Shown: positions 31,450 to 39,995 of the stretch, piece after piece
Position numbering within the stretch: the stretch's first letter is position 1
Layout: each line of letters opens with the position of its first letter
Source: Pseudomonadota bacterium
GTDB lineage: Bacteria; Pseudomonadota; Gammaproteobacteria; Xanthomonadales; Xanthomonadaceae
DNA length: 64,000 bases
Direction: 5' to 3'
NCBI GenBank assembly: GCA_018242485.1
Contig: JAFEBV010000014.1
Span: 62,001-126,000, forward strand
Notes under the pieces: generated by a model
Told to the model about the DNA's origin: nothing
Databases searched by the model: none
The model's input: the letters and a program-made list of their open reading frames with translations, nothing else
Made by a program: the position numbers and the translations under genes

Positions 31450-33405
31450 ATGCAAACAAATCATGAGGGTCTGGCAAGCGTGCACAAACTGGGTTGCTCG
31501 ATGCTGCTGGGCCTGGCGATCGTGGCGATCGGTGGGTGCGGGCGTGCGCCTGCGCCGGTAACCGCGCAGCACAAGGCACCTGTGGTTGCGCCGCCAGCAT
31601 CACCGGCTCTGGTCACGCCAGCTGAACTAGCCAGCGAACCGCCGCCCGCGCCAGTGCAGTTGCCGCATCCGGCGATCGAGCCCTTGCCAGCCATCACTGC
31701 AGTTCCGAAGAAAAAAGTGGCAGCCGCCTTGCGTGAAGCTCGACAGGCGCTGAATGCCGGGCGCATCGACGAACGCGATATCGACGACGCTGATGTCAGC
31801 CCCGCATCGCCTGCGTTGCCCGCCATGGCGAATTCGCCGACGGGCATCAATGCGCTCGCCTTGTATCGCGGCGCGCTGGCCACGGAGCCGAAGAATGCGG
31901 CGGCATTGCAGGGTGTCGATACGGTGATCGCGGCTCTGTATGCGCGCGCCAACAACGATTTGAAACATGAACATGTTGCCGATGCGCAACGCGATGCCGA
32001 TCGCATCGGCTTGCTGCGTGCCGACGACGCGGGCTTGCCAGCCTTGCACGAGGCATTGGCGAAGGCATGGACGGTTGCCGGATACATCGAGCGCGGACGT
32101 CGTTACGAAAGTGTCGGTGCACTCATCGCGCCGCGATCGGACAACGCCGCGGCAGCTTATCGTCAGGCGCTGAAGCTGGATGCGAACAGCATGGGTGCGC
32201 GTGCAGGACTGGATCGCATCGAGGGCATATTCATCGCCAATGCGCTGTCACAGGCCAATTCTGCGCACTATCCGCAGGCACAGACGACACTGGCAGAGGC
32301 CATGCATGTGCGCGGCGGTTCGCCCGCGCTGACCGAAGCACAGGCAAGCTTGCAAGCCATTCGCCTGCGTCACGCGCAATTGCTCAAGGTCCAGGCCGAG
32401 GCGGCACTGGATGCCGGCGACATTGCGCGTGCAGCAGGGTTGCAGTTGCGGATCGAATACGCGATGCCGCACTCGGCGATCGCCCGACAGATGCGCGAGG
32501 ACATCGAGAATGCGCGGTTGTACGGCCGCCATCGGCCGGGGCAGGTGTTCAACGATCCGTTGCGTTCCGGCGGGCGCACGCCGGACATGGTGGTGATCCC
32601 GGTGGGCCGCTTCATGATGGGATCGGCCAACGACGAGGCCGGTCACGACGGCAACGAATCGCCGCAGCGGCAGATCGTTTTCAGGCATGGTTTCGCGATG
32701 GCGCGCACCGAGATCACGGTGGGGCAGTTCGCGCGTTTCGTGAGGGCCACAGGCTACAAGACCGATGCCGAGCGCAGCGGACATTCGATGGTGTTCGACG
32801 AGCGTCAGGGCAAGCTCGTGTCCCGTGACGACGTGAGTTGGCGCGACGATCATCTGGGCAACAAGGCTGCGGACGATTTGCCGGCAATCCATGTTTCGTG
32901 GAACGACGCGCAGGCCTACGCGATCTGGTTGTCGAGCCAGAGTGCGCATTTGTATCGCTTGCCAAACGAAGCCGAATACGAATACGCACTGCGTGCTGGA
33001 ACGTCAAGTGCGTTCCCGTGGCCCGGCAAGACGCCACCGCGCGATGTCGGCAATCTGGCTGGCAGCGACCCTTCGCCGACCGGCCGGCGCTGGGGCGATG
33101 CGTTCGCTGGTTATTCGGATGGCTATTGGGGTACCGCGCCGGTGGCGAAGTTCACCGCCAATGCGTTCGGTTTGTACGACATGGTCGGCAATGTTTCCGA
33201 GTGGGTACAAGATTGCTGGCACGATAGCTACCGGCGCGCGCCGGAGGATGCGAGCGCGTGGGTCAACCCGGGGTGCACGCAGCGGGTGGTGCGTGGCGCT
33301 TCGTGGGCGAGCGCGCCATCGCACGCGCGCTCGGCGTGGCGTACCTGGGTGAAGGTGGACGACAGCAATTCGCAACTCGGCTTTCGTGTCGTGCGGGATC
33401 TGTGA
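31450..33405 (+). CDS. Lipoprotein with SUMF1-fold domain lacking formylglycine-generating cysteines
   Basis: The 651-residue protein has a lipoprotein signal ending in LAIVAIGGC near residue 30, so it is probably anchored in the envelope. A Pro/Ala linker follows. Residues 90-370 are helical and repeat-like, resembling TPR (ALALYRGALATEPKNAAALQ, AAAAYRQALKLDANSMGARA). Residues 375-651 are a SUMF1/FGE-sulfatase fold (MVVIPVGRFMMGSANDEAG, YRLPNEAEYEYALRAG, GLYDMVGNVSEWVQD). The segment that holds the active cysteines of true formylglycine-generating enzymes reads RGASWASAPSHARSAWR, without cysteine. It is therefore likely a binding or structural protein. No sulfatase gene is near. Confidence 0.85.
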   Translation: MQTNHEGLASVHKLGCSMLLGLAIVAIGGCGRAPAPVTAQHKAPVVAPPASPALVTPAELASEPPPAPVQLPHPAIEPLPAITAVPKKKVAAALREARQALNAGRIDERDIDDADVSPASPALPAMANSPTGINALALYRGALATEPKNAAALQGVDTVIAALYARANNDLKHEHVADAQRDADRIGLLRADDAGLPALHEALAKAWTVAGYIERGRRYESVGALIAPRSDNAAAAYRQALKLDANSMGARAGLDRIEGIFIANALSQANSAHYPQAQTTLAEAMHVRGGSPALTEAQASLQAIRLRHAQLLKVQAEAALDAGDIARAAGLQLRIEYAMPHSAIARQMREDIENARLYGRHRPGQVFNDPLRSGGRTPDMVVIPVGRFMMGSANDEAGHDGNESPQRQIVFRHGFAMARTEITVGQFARFVRATGYKTDAERSGHSMVFDERQGKLVSRDDVSWRDDHLGNKAADDLPAIHVSWNDAQAYAIWLSSQSAHLYRLPNEAEYEYALRAGTSSAFPWPGKTPPRDVGNLAGSDPSPTGRRWGDAFAGYSDGYWGTAPVAKFTANAFGLYDMVGNVSEWVQDCWHDSYRRAPEDASAWVNPGCTQRVVRGASWASAPSHARSAWRTWVKVDDSNSQLGFRVVRDL

Positions 33406-33784
33406 TGCAGCGGGCCAGGATGCATCGCGCACGCTGGCGACCGGAGCGGCTGCCGGCGACATGGATTGGCGGCAACGCAACGAGTTGATGGCGGCGCTGG
33501 GTGCGGGCGCGCAATTTGGCGTGTTGTTGCCGTTCTCGCGCAAGGATGAATCCGAGGCCGACGAGATCGGCCTGATGCTGGCAGCGGCGGCGTGCTTCGA
33601 TCCGCGCGCCGCCATCCCTCTGTGGCAACGCATGCAGCAGCAGGCCGGAGCGGGCAAGCCTCCGGAACTGCTGTCCGACCATCCCAGCGACGCGCACCGC
33701 ATCGAGCGCCTGCAGGCATTGATGCCGCAGGCACTGGCGATGCGCGAAAAATACTGCGGATCGCAAGGCGCGAAACCGCGGTGA
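33406..33784 (+). pseudogene. C-terminal remnant of an M48-family metallopeptidase
   Basis: About 125 residues continue an M48 (LoiP/YggG-type) C-terminus: FSRKDESEADEIGLMLAAAA contains the third zinc ligand region, then PRAAIPLWQRMQQQAG, PPELLSDHPSDAHRIERL and a C-terminal LMPQAL. The catalytic HExxH helix and everything before it are missing. The frame enters from inside the SUMF1-fold gene, whose stop lies at 33405. The probable cause is a deletion that joined the two genes. It may be untranslated; no ribosome binding site is evident. Confidence 0.78.
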
Positions 33785-33826
33785 CGTTGCGTGGAAGCGG
33801 AGGCTATCCGCATCCGCGCGATGCCA

Positions 33827-34567
33827 TCAGGAACTCATGAACAGCCCGCCGTTGACCGGGATGTTGGCACCGGTGATGAAGCCTGCGTCCTCGGCGGCGA
33901 GAAAGCCGACCGTGCGCGCGATCTCCGTGGGCTTGCCGAGGCGTCCAACCGGCACCGAATCGATGATCTTGTTGCGTACGTCCTCGGGCACCGCCATCAC
34001 CAGCGCGGTTTCGCAGTAACCCGGCGAGATGGAATTGACGGTCACGCCCTTGCGCGCGACCTCGCGCGCCATCGCCATGGTGAAGCCGTGCATGCCGGCC
34101 TTGGCGGCGGAATAGTTGGTCTGCCCGAACTGGCCGGTCTGCCCGTTCACCGAGCTGATGTTGATGATGCGGCCATAGCCGCGCGCGAGCATGCCGTCCA
34201 CCGCATTGCGGCACATGTTGAACACGCCGTCGAGGTTGATGTGCATCACATCCGTCCACTGCGTGCGCTCCATCTTGCGCAGCGTGCAGTCGCGGGTGAT
34301 GCCGGCGGCGTTGACGAGGATGTCGATGGAGCCGTGTTCGTCCTCGACCTTCTTCACCAGTTTGGCGCAGGCGTCGAAATCGCCGACATCGCCGGGTTCG
34401 AAGTGGATATCCAGCCCATCGACGTCCTTGATGAAGGCATCCACGCGCTCGGCGCGGGCGGCCAGATCGGTGGCGATGACCTTGTTGCCCGCCTTGGCGA
34501 GCTGCTTGCAGATTTCGGTGCCGAGACCGCCGATGCCGCCGGTCACCACTGCTACGCGCTTTTTCAT
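33827..34567 (-). CDS. phbB: Acetoacetyl-CoA reductase, PhbB type, copy 1
   Basis: This 246-residue short-chain dehydrogenase reduces acetoacetyl-CoA to (R)-3-hydroxybutyryl-CoA for polyhydroxyalkanoate synthesis. The ATG at 34567 opens MKKRVAVVTGGIGGLGTEI; AGGA lies 11 bases before it. The NADPH motif is TGGIGGLG, NAAGITRD follows near 90, and the catalytic Y-x3-K is in QTNYSAAKAGMHGF near 150. GGLFMSS closes the chain. It is about half identical by eye to the protein at 35428-36168. PhaR is encoded 128 bases upstream. Confidence 0.88.
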   Translation of the reverse strand: MKKRVAVVTGGIGGLGTEICKQLAKAGNKVIATDLAARAERVDAFIKDVDGLDIHFEPGDVGDFDACAKLVKKVEDEHGSIDILVNAAGITRDCTLRKMERTQWTDVMHINLDGVFNMCRNAVDGMLARGYGRIINISSVNGQTGQFGQTNYSAAKAGMHGFTMAMAREVARKGVTVNSISPGYCETALVMAVPEDVRNKIIDSVPVGRLGKPTEIARTVGFLAAEDAGFITGANIPVNGGLFMSS

Positions 34568-34695
34568 GGGTGAAGCTTCCTCCGTGCTGGTTGACATGTG
34601 TGCGCAGCACGAAAATGACGTGCTGCGGCGCACAAAAGCAGCCGAAGATTAGTCCTGCGCGAAAGTCCCGTCAATGTGCCGGACGGTCGGTGGTT

Positions 34696-35190
34696 TCAAC
34701 GCCCGCGGGATTTGTGACCGGCGTCCGTTTTGCCCGGCTCCGGCGCGTTGCCCATGCTGCCGAGCAAGCCCTGCTGGAACGACTTCCACAAGTCCATGTT
34801 GCGCTCGGTGAGCTGGTTGAGCATGCTCCATGGCGTCTGCCCGATCAGGTTGTTGAGCTGGCTGCGGAACTGCTGCTGCTGCTCGATGAACATCTGCATG
34901 CTGCGCTCCAGATAGCTGCCCATGAAGCCCTGCAGCGAATCCCCGTAGAAGCGGATGATCTGGCTGAGCAGTTCGGTGGACAGCATCGGCTGGCCGTCGT
35001 CCTCGTGCTCGGCGATGATCTGCAGCAGCACCGCGCGGGTGAGGTCGTCGCCGGTCTTGGCGTCGCGCACCTCGAAGGGCTCGTTGTCCACGATCAACTG
35101 GCGCACGTCCTCCAGCGTGATGTAGCTGGAGATCTCGGTGTCGTACAGACGCCGGTTCGGGTACTTCTTGATGATGCGGATCTGGGGCAT
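34696..35190 (-). CDS. phaR: Polyhydroxyalkanoate synthesis repressor PhaR
   Basis: PhaR binds DNA and polyhydroxyalkanoate granules and represses phasin and synthesis genes until polymer forms. The ATG at 35190 gives 164 residues. The N-terminal DNA-binding domain starts MPQIRIIKKYPNRRLYDTE, the hallmark of the family, and runs to about residue 65. The middle carries LLLQIIAEHED and LSQIIRFYGDSLQGFMGSYLERSM, as in the granule-binding region. It lies between two phbB genes on one strand, which supports the assignment. Confidence 0.93.
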   Translation of the reverse strand: MPQIRIIKKYPNRRLYDTEISSYITLEDVRQLIVDNEPFEVRDAKTGDDLTRAVLLQIIAEHEDDGQPMLSTELLSQIIRFYGDSLQGFMGSYLERSMQMFIEQQQQFRSQLNNLIGQTPWSMLNQLTERNMDLWKSFQQGLLGSMGNAPEPGKTDAGHKSRGR

Positions 35191-35362
35191 CGTGGCGGCT
35201 TCCGGCGAATGCTGCGCAGCAGCGCGTGCAGCATGGCGCAGCATTTCGCCCGTTGCAAGCTACGCTGTTTCCATCATCGGCTTTGACGGGTCTTGCATAT
35301 CGATGCCATCCGTCACGCAAACGCAGCGTGGAGTTGTCAGTGTGACGACCGGACACCGCATT

Positions 35363-35412
35363 CCCTCACCCGTCGCGCCTTCGGCGCGCCGGCCTCTCCC
35401 GGAGGGAGAGGC
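35363..35412 (+). repeat. Dispersed REP-like double stem-loop, copy 4
   Basis: CCCTCACCCG is followed by GCGCC-TTC-GGCGC and the stem GCCTCTCCC-GGA-GGGAGAGGC (35392-35412). It lies in the spacer between phaR and the second phbB gene. Confidence 0.75.
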
Positions 35413-35427
35413 GGCTGCGAGTTGTTT

Positions 35428-36168
35428 TTACCACCCCATGTAATGCCCGCCGTTGGCCGACAGGTTGGCACCGGTGATCCACGCTGCCTCGTCGGGCAGG
35501 AAGAAGGCGACCGCGTAGGCGATCTCGTCGGGGCGACCCAGCCGCCCGGTCGGGATCTGCGCGGTGATCTTCGCGCGCACTTCCTCGGGCACGGCCATCA
35601 CCATGTCGGTGCCGATGTAGCCGGGCGAGACGGTGTTCACGGTGATGCCGAACTTGGCGTTTTCCTGCGCCAGCGAGATGGTGAAGCCGTGCATGCCGGC
35701 CTTGGCGGCGGCGTAGTTGGCCTGCCCGTACTGGCCCTTCTGGCCGTTGATCGAGCTGATCTGGATGATGCGGCCCCACTTGCGCTCGCGCATGCCATCG
35801 ATGACGTGGCGGGTGACGTTGAAGCAGGAGTCGAGGTTGGTGGCGATCACGTCGTGCCACTGCTTCGGGTTCATCTTGTGGAAGGTGCCGTCGCGGGTGA
35901 TGCCGGCGTTGTTGACGAGGATGCCGATCGGGCCGACCGCCGTTTCGGCGGCCTTGACCATCGCCGCGGCGGATTCGAAATCGGCCACGTCGCCGGGCAC
36001 GATCGCCACGTCCAGACCTTTGTCTTTCATCTTCGCCTGCCACGCCTTGGCCTTGGCTTCATCGCGGTAGTTGGTGGCCACGCGATGGCCGAGGTGGGCC
36101 AGCTTTTCGACGATCGCGGTGCCGATGCCGCCGGTGCCGCCGGTGACGAGTGCATTGCGTGCGGTCAT
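35428..36168 (-). CDS. phbB: Acetoacetyl-CoA reductase, PhbB type, copy 2
   Basis: This 246-residue short-chain dehydrogenase starts MTARNALVTGGTGGIGTAI. NADPH motif TGGTGGIG, NNAGITRDGTFHKM near residue 90, and the catalytic tyrosine and lysine in QANYAAAKAGMHGF near 152 are present. The sequence is closer to the classic Cupriavidus PhbB, with DEAKAKAWQAKMK near residue 40. It stands first in the phbB-phaR-phbB set. The usual partners phaA and phaC are not in the window. Confidence 0.9.
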   Translation of the reverse strand: MTARNALVTGGTGGIGTAIVEKLAHLGHRVATNYRDEAKAKAWQAKMKDKGLDVAIVPGDVADFESAAAMVKAAETAVGPIGILVNNAGITRDGTFHKMNPKQWHDVIATNLDSCFNVTRHVIDGMRERKWGRIIQISSINGQKGQYGQANYAAAKAGMHGFTISLAQENAKFGITVNTVSPGYIGTDMVMAVPEEVRAKITAQIPTGRLGRPDEIAYAVAFFLPDEAAWITGANLSANGGHYMGW

Positions 36169-36227
36169 GTCGGTGTCTCCTTGGGGTGGGATGAACTCGG
36201 GGGATGAATCGTGATGGGCTTCGCATT

Positions 36228-37151
36228 TTACCCGGAAGCCGACGCGGCCGGCGTGATCGCGATCAAGCCCGCGGGCTGCAGTTCACGCGGGATCCGGTTC
36301 GGGTCGAATGCAGCCAGTGCGCGGCGTAACGCGGTTGCGGCATGGCCCGCGCCTTCGATGCAGCGCGGCTCCTGCCCCAGCACCGTCAGCGCGCAGCGCA
36401 GCGCGGGCAGGGGATCGGCTGGATCGACCGGCAGTGCGGCATCGGACTTGGACAGTTTGCGACCTTCGCGATCGACCACCAGCGGCAGATGCGCGTAAGC
36501 CGGCGTGGGCAGGCCCAGCGCGCGTTGCAAACCGATTTGCCGCGGCGTGGAGTCGAGTAGGTCGGCGCCGCGTACGACATGGGTGATGCCCTGCGCGGCA
36601 TCGTCCACCACCACCGCGAGTTGATACGCCCACAGCCCGTCGGCGCGGCGCAGCACGAAATCGCCGACGACCGCGCGCACGTCCTGTTCGCAACGGCCCT
36701 GGATCGCGTCGTCGAAACCGATGCGGCCTTCGCCCACACGCAAGCGGATCGCGGGCTGGCGTCCGGCATCGTCATGTGCCATGTCGTGTGCGATGCATGC
36801 ATGGTGGATGCCGCTCGTCGCAACCAGATCGCTGCGACTGCACGCACAGGCAAACGCCTCACCGCTTCGCAGCAGGCGAGCGAGCGCATCGGCGTAGGCA
36901 TCATCGCGCGTGCTCTGCCACAGCACCGGCTCGTCTGAATCCATGCCGAAGGCGGCGAGTGTCGCCAACTGCTGCCGCGCCGCACCGGCGATTTCACGCG
37001 GCGGATCGATGTCCTCGATGCGCAGCAGCCAGTCGCCGCCATGGTGGCGTGCGAGCAGCCAACTGCCCAGCGCGGCCACCAGCGAACCCATGTGCAATGA
37101 TCCGGTGGGCGAGGGTGCGAAGCGACCGCGGTAGCGGGGCAAAGTCATCAT
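36228..37151 (-). CDS. gluQ: Glutamyl-Q tRNA(Asp) synthetase
   Basis: GluQ (YadB) charges glutamate onto queuosine at the wobble position of tRNA(Asp). At 307 residues it is a truncated glutamyl-tRNA synthetase without the anticodon-binding domain. It has the class I motifs FAPSPTGSLHMGSLV (HIGH-like, residues 11-25) and GRKLSKSDAALP (KMSKS-like, near 237). Cys and His residues in FACACSRSDLV and SGIHHACIAHD are the likely zinc ligands. A second in-frame ATG one codon in is possible. It precedes, 29 bases apart, the YpjD-type gene lying upstream on the same strand. Confidence 0.93.
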   Translation of the reverse strand: MMTLPRYRGRFAPSPTGSLHMGSLVAALGSWLLARHHGGDWLLRIEDIDPPREIAGAARQQLATLAAFGMDSDEPVLWQSTRDDAYADALARLLRSGEAFACACSRSDLVATSGIHHACIAHDMAHDDAGRQPAIRLRVGEGRIGFDDAIQGRCEQDVRAVVGDFVLRRADGLWAYQLAVVVDDAAQGITHVVRGADLLDSTPRQIGLQRALGLPTPAYAHLPLVVDREGRKLSKSDAALPVDPADPLPALRCALTVLGQEPRCIEGAGHAATALRRALAAFDPNRIPRELQPAGLIAITPAASASG

Positions 37152-37180
37152 CGGCGCATTTCAGCACGCCGGCATCGCAT

Positions 37181-37996
37181 TCACATCGTCTCGCTGCGAT
37201 GCAGGATCACTTCCAGCACGAACTTGCTGCCGAAGAAGGCCAGCAGCAACAGCGCCATTGCGGTGAGTGTGAGCTTAACCGCGCGTGGACCGCGCCAGCC
37301 GTAGCGCCAGCGCCCCAGCAGCAGCCAGCCGAACACTGCCCACGACAGGATCGACAGCACCGTCTTGTGCCACAAGTGCTGGCTGAGCAGGTTGTGCACG
37401 AACAGCAGCCCGGTGACGAGGGTGAGCGTGAGCAATACGAAACCTGCGCCGATGCTGCGAAACAGCAGCGCTTCCAGTTGGGTCAACGGGGGCAGGGCGC
37501 GCAGCCAACCGTGGATGCGGCGTGCGCGCAAGGCGCGTTCTTGCGCCCACAGCAGCAACGCCAGCAGAGCCGACAGCGAGAGCGTGGCGTAGGCGAGCAG
37601 GGCGATCCATGCGTGCAGTTGCAGCCGCCAGTCCAGCTCCTCGGATCGCAGGTGTCCGTAGAAGTGATACAGCACGAGCATGGCCGCGGCGAACGGGAAC
37701 ACGATCGGGCCCAGCGCCTGCAGCGGCTGCCGCCATGCGGCCACGGTGGTCAATGCGGCCATGCCCAGCCCGACCAGCGAGAGCGCGGCGAAGAAATGCA
37801 TGTCCGGGCCGCCGATGGCGACCCAGTTCAGGACGTGGATCGTCGCGTGCGCGGCCACGCCGAGCGCGCCGGCGAGCAGCGCCGTGCCGCGCCACGCCGG
37901 GCGTCGCGGCGCGTCTTCGGTTGCGTTGACCCACGCCGCATCCGCGCCGGCGGCGAGCAGGTAGGCGAGCACGGACAGGGCGAGCAGCCAGTTCAT
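37181..37996 (-). CDS. Cytochrome c assembly (CcsA/YpjD-like) membrane protein
   Basis: From the ATG at 37996 the protein has 271 residues with eight membrane segments; it starts MNWLLALSVLAYLLAAGADA. HAWIALLAYATLSLSALLAL, with a conserved histidine, and a late SWAVFGWLLLGRWRYGWRG carry the CcsA/HemX-type pattern of the YpjD family, whose place beside ffh is common in gammaproteobacteria. The function is not settled; heme-linked transport and magnesium efflux have been proposed for relatives. It diverges from ffh across a spacer with two stem-loop repeats. The longer in-frame sequence upstream is repeat, not protein. Confidence 0.85.
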   Translation of the reverse strand: MNWLLALSVLAYLLAAGADAAWVNATEDAPRRPAWRGTALLAGALGVAAHATIHVLNWVAIGGPDMHFFAALSLVGLGMAALTTVAAWRQPLQALGPIVFPFAAAMLVLYHFYGHLRSEELDWRLQLHAWIALLAYATLSLSALLALLLWAQERALRARRIHGWLRALPPLTQLEALLFRSIGAGFVLLTLTLVTGLLFVHNLLSQHLWHKTVLSILSWAVFGWLLLGRWRYGWRGPRAVKLTLTAMALLLLAFFGSKFVLEVILHRSETM

Positions 37997-38065
37997 CGAG
38001 GTAGTGTGGCAGATCGGGCAGGGGGCGGGAACGATGGCTGGGTCTTCGCGATGATGCTGGCTTTT

Positions 38066-38119
38066 CCCCTCTCCCCTTGCGGGAGAAGGTGGCCCGAAGG
38101 GCCGGAAGAGGGGGGTGAG
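38066..38119 (-). repeat. REP-like stem-loop variant, copy 5
   Basis: CCCCTCTCCCCTTGCGGGAGAAGG forms an imperfect stem and is followed by GGCCC-GAA-GGGCC. It lies between the divergent ypjD-like gene and ffh. It resembles copies 1-4, but the loop is CTTGC rather than GGA. Confidence 0.65.
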
Positions 38120-38140
38120 TGCTGCGAGTGTCGAAGCGAT

Positions 38141-38178
38141 CACCCCTCTCCAACCCCTCTCCCGCAAGGGGAGAGGGG
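38141..38178 (+). repeat. REP-like stem-loop variant, copy 6
   Basis: CCCCTCTCCC (38154-38163) pairs with GGGAGAGGGG (38169-38178) across a GCAAG loop, a 10-bp perfect stem. It is inverted relative to copy 5, from which it is 21 bases away. Confidence 0.65.
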
Positions 38179-38235
38179 CTTTCGGTGATTGACGATGCAA
38201 GGTGCCTCCTCGGCGGCCCCGTCCACCCCATGCGC

Positions 38236-38241
38236 TATAAT
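38236..38241 (+). promoter_or_regulatory. Candidate -10 box of ffh
   Basis: A perfect TATAAT stands 30 bases before the ffh start codon. No matching -35 box was found at 16-18 bases upstream, so the call is tentative. Confidence 0.35.
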
Positions 38242-38271
38242 CCACAACCCGTTTCCTGCGCGTATCCGGCC

Positions 38272-39660
38272 ATGTTCGAGTCGTTGACCCAGCGTCTTTC
38301 CGACACCATCAATCGCCTGCGCGGCAAGGGCCGGCTGACCGAGGACAACATCCGCGACGCCCTGCGCGAGGTGCGCGTGGCGCTGCTGGAGGCCGACGTG
38401 GCGTTGCCGGTGGTGAAGGCGCTGATCGAGCGCATCAAGGTGCGCGCGATCGGCCACGAGGTGCTCAAGTCGCTCACGCCGGGGCAGGCGCTGGTGAAGG
38501 TGGTGCGCGACGAACTGGCTGCGGTGATGGGTTCGGCGGCGAGCGATCTGCAACTCAACGTGCCCGCGCCGGCGATCATCCTGATGGCCGGCCTGCAGGG
38601 CTCGGGCAAGACCACCACGGTCGCCAAGCTCGCCAAGCACCTCAAGGAGCGGCGCAAGAAGAAGGTGATGGTGGTCTCGGCCGACGTGTATCGCCCCGCC
38701 GCGATCGCGCAGTTGCAGACCCTGGCCGGGCAGGTCGGCGCGCTGTTCCATCCCTCCGAGGCCAGCCAGAATCCCATCGCCATCGCCAAGTCCGCCATCG
38801 ACGATGCGCGCAAGAGTTTTGCCGACGTGCTGATCGTCGATACCGCCGGGCGTCTGGCCATCGACGCGGCGATGATGGACGAGATCAAGGCGCTGCACGC
38901 GGCGATCCATCCGGTCGAAACCCTGTTCGTGGTCGATTCGATGACCGGTCAGGACGCCGCCAACACCGCCAAGGCGTTCCACGATGCGCTGCCGCTGACC
39001 GGCGTGGTGCTGACCAAGACCGATGGCGACGCCCGTGGCGGCGCGGCGCTGTCGGTGCGCTACATCACCGGCAAGCCGATCAAGTTCATCGGCACCGGCG
39101 AGAAGCCCGACGGGCTGGACGTGTTCCACCCCGACCGCGCGGCCGGGCGCATCCTCGACATGGGCGACGTGCTCTCGCTGGTCGAGCAGGTCGAGCAGCA
39201 GGTGGACAAGGACAAGGCGCAGAAACTTGCCGAGAAGGTCGCCAAGGGCAAGAAGTTCGACCTGTCCGACATGCGCGACCAGCTCGAACAGATGCAGAAC
39301 ATGGGCGGCGTGGGCGCGCTGATGGACAAGCTGCCCGGCCTTGCCAACGTGCCCGACGCGGTCAAGGGCCAGGTCACCGGCAAGGAAGTGCCGCGCATGA
39401 TCGCCATCATCAACTCGATGACGAAGAAGGAGCGCCGTCACCCCGACCTGATCAACGGCCAGCGCCGCGCGCGCATCGCGCGTGGCTCGGGCACCACGCC
39501 GCAGGACGTGAACCGCCTGATGAAGCAGCACATGCAGATGGAGAAGATGATGACCAAACTCTCCATGTTCGGCGCGCGCGGCATCATGCGGCAGATCAAG
39601 GGTGTGATGGGCAAGGGCGGGCCGGGCGGGTTCCAGGGCTTCGGGCCGCCGTCGCAGTGA
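38272..39660 (+). CDS. ffh: Signal recognition particle protein Ffh
   Basis: Ffh binds 4.5S RNA and signal sequences and brings ribosomes to FtsY at the membrane. The ATG at 38272 gives 462 residues (E. coli 453), starting MFESLTQRLSDTINRLRGKG. The N domain (1-90) is followed by the GTPase domain with GLQGSGKTTTVAKLA near residue 105, DTAGRLAID near 190 and TKTDGDARGG near 248. The methionine-rich M domain from about 330 has MIAIINSMTKKERRHPDLI and MKQHMQMEKMM. The C-terminus ends in a Gly/Phe tail. Confidence 0.96.
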   Translation: MFESLTQRLSDTINRLRGKGRLTEDNIRDALREVRVALLEADVALPVVKALIERIKVRAIGHEVLKSLTPGQALVKVVRDELAAVMGSAASDLQLNVPAPAIILMAGLQGSGKTTTVAKLAKHLKERRKKKVMVVSADVYRPAAIAQLQTLAGQVGALFHPSEASQNPIAIAKSAIDDARKSFADVLIVDTAGRLAIDAAMMDEIKALHAAIHPVETLFVVDSMTGQDAANTAKAFHDALPLTGVVLTKTDGDARGGAALSVRYITGKPIKFIGTGEKPDGLDVFHPDRAAGRILDMGDVLSLVEQVEQQVDKDKAQKLAEKVAKGKKFDLSDMRDQLEQMQNMGGVGALMDKLPGLANVPDAVKGQVTGKEVPRMIAIINSMTKKERRHPDLINGQRRARIARGSGTTPQDVNRLMKQHMQMEKMMTKLSMFGARGIMRQIKGVMGKGGPGGFQGFGPPSQ

Positions 39661-39995
39661 CGGTCTCGGTTGCGGAACGTCGATGCCGCCGTTGAAAACC
39701 GCGCAAGGATCGCAGCGATCACGACGAGACCGTCGAACGAAGCACTATATCCATGCCTCGCTAGGGCGTGCGTGCGATGGCTCCAGCGCGTGACCACCCC
39801 GCATTCGACCGAGCGCGACGCAGCAACCGCAACGCGACGCGACGCGATTGATACGCGCTCGTCGTGGTGCGCGGAGTGGATGCCATCAAACGAAATGCGG
39901 TGCTTTCCAAGCTTTGGCGATCCTCGATCTCGAAAATTCAAGGACGCAGTAAACGACGGCCAGTTCCAAGATTCCACCGAGATGCTCGACACCCC
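39661..39995. other. Intergenic region between ffh and pyrB
   Basis: These 335 bases lie between two genes on the same strand. No gene, tRNA fold or repeat was recognised. The frame from 39864 that runs into pyrB is not family-like before the ATG at 39996. Confidence 0.45.

Noticed and set aside
39661..39995. Possible tRNA or small RNA between ffh and pyrB
   Set aside because: No cloverleaf, conserved T-loop or terminator could be found by eye.
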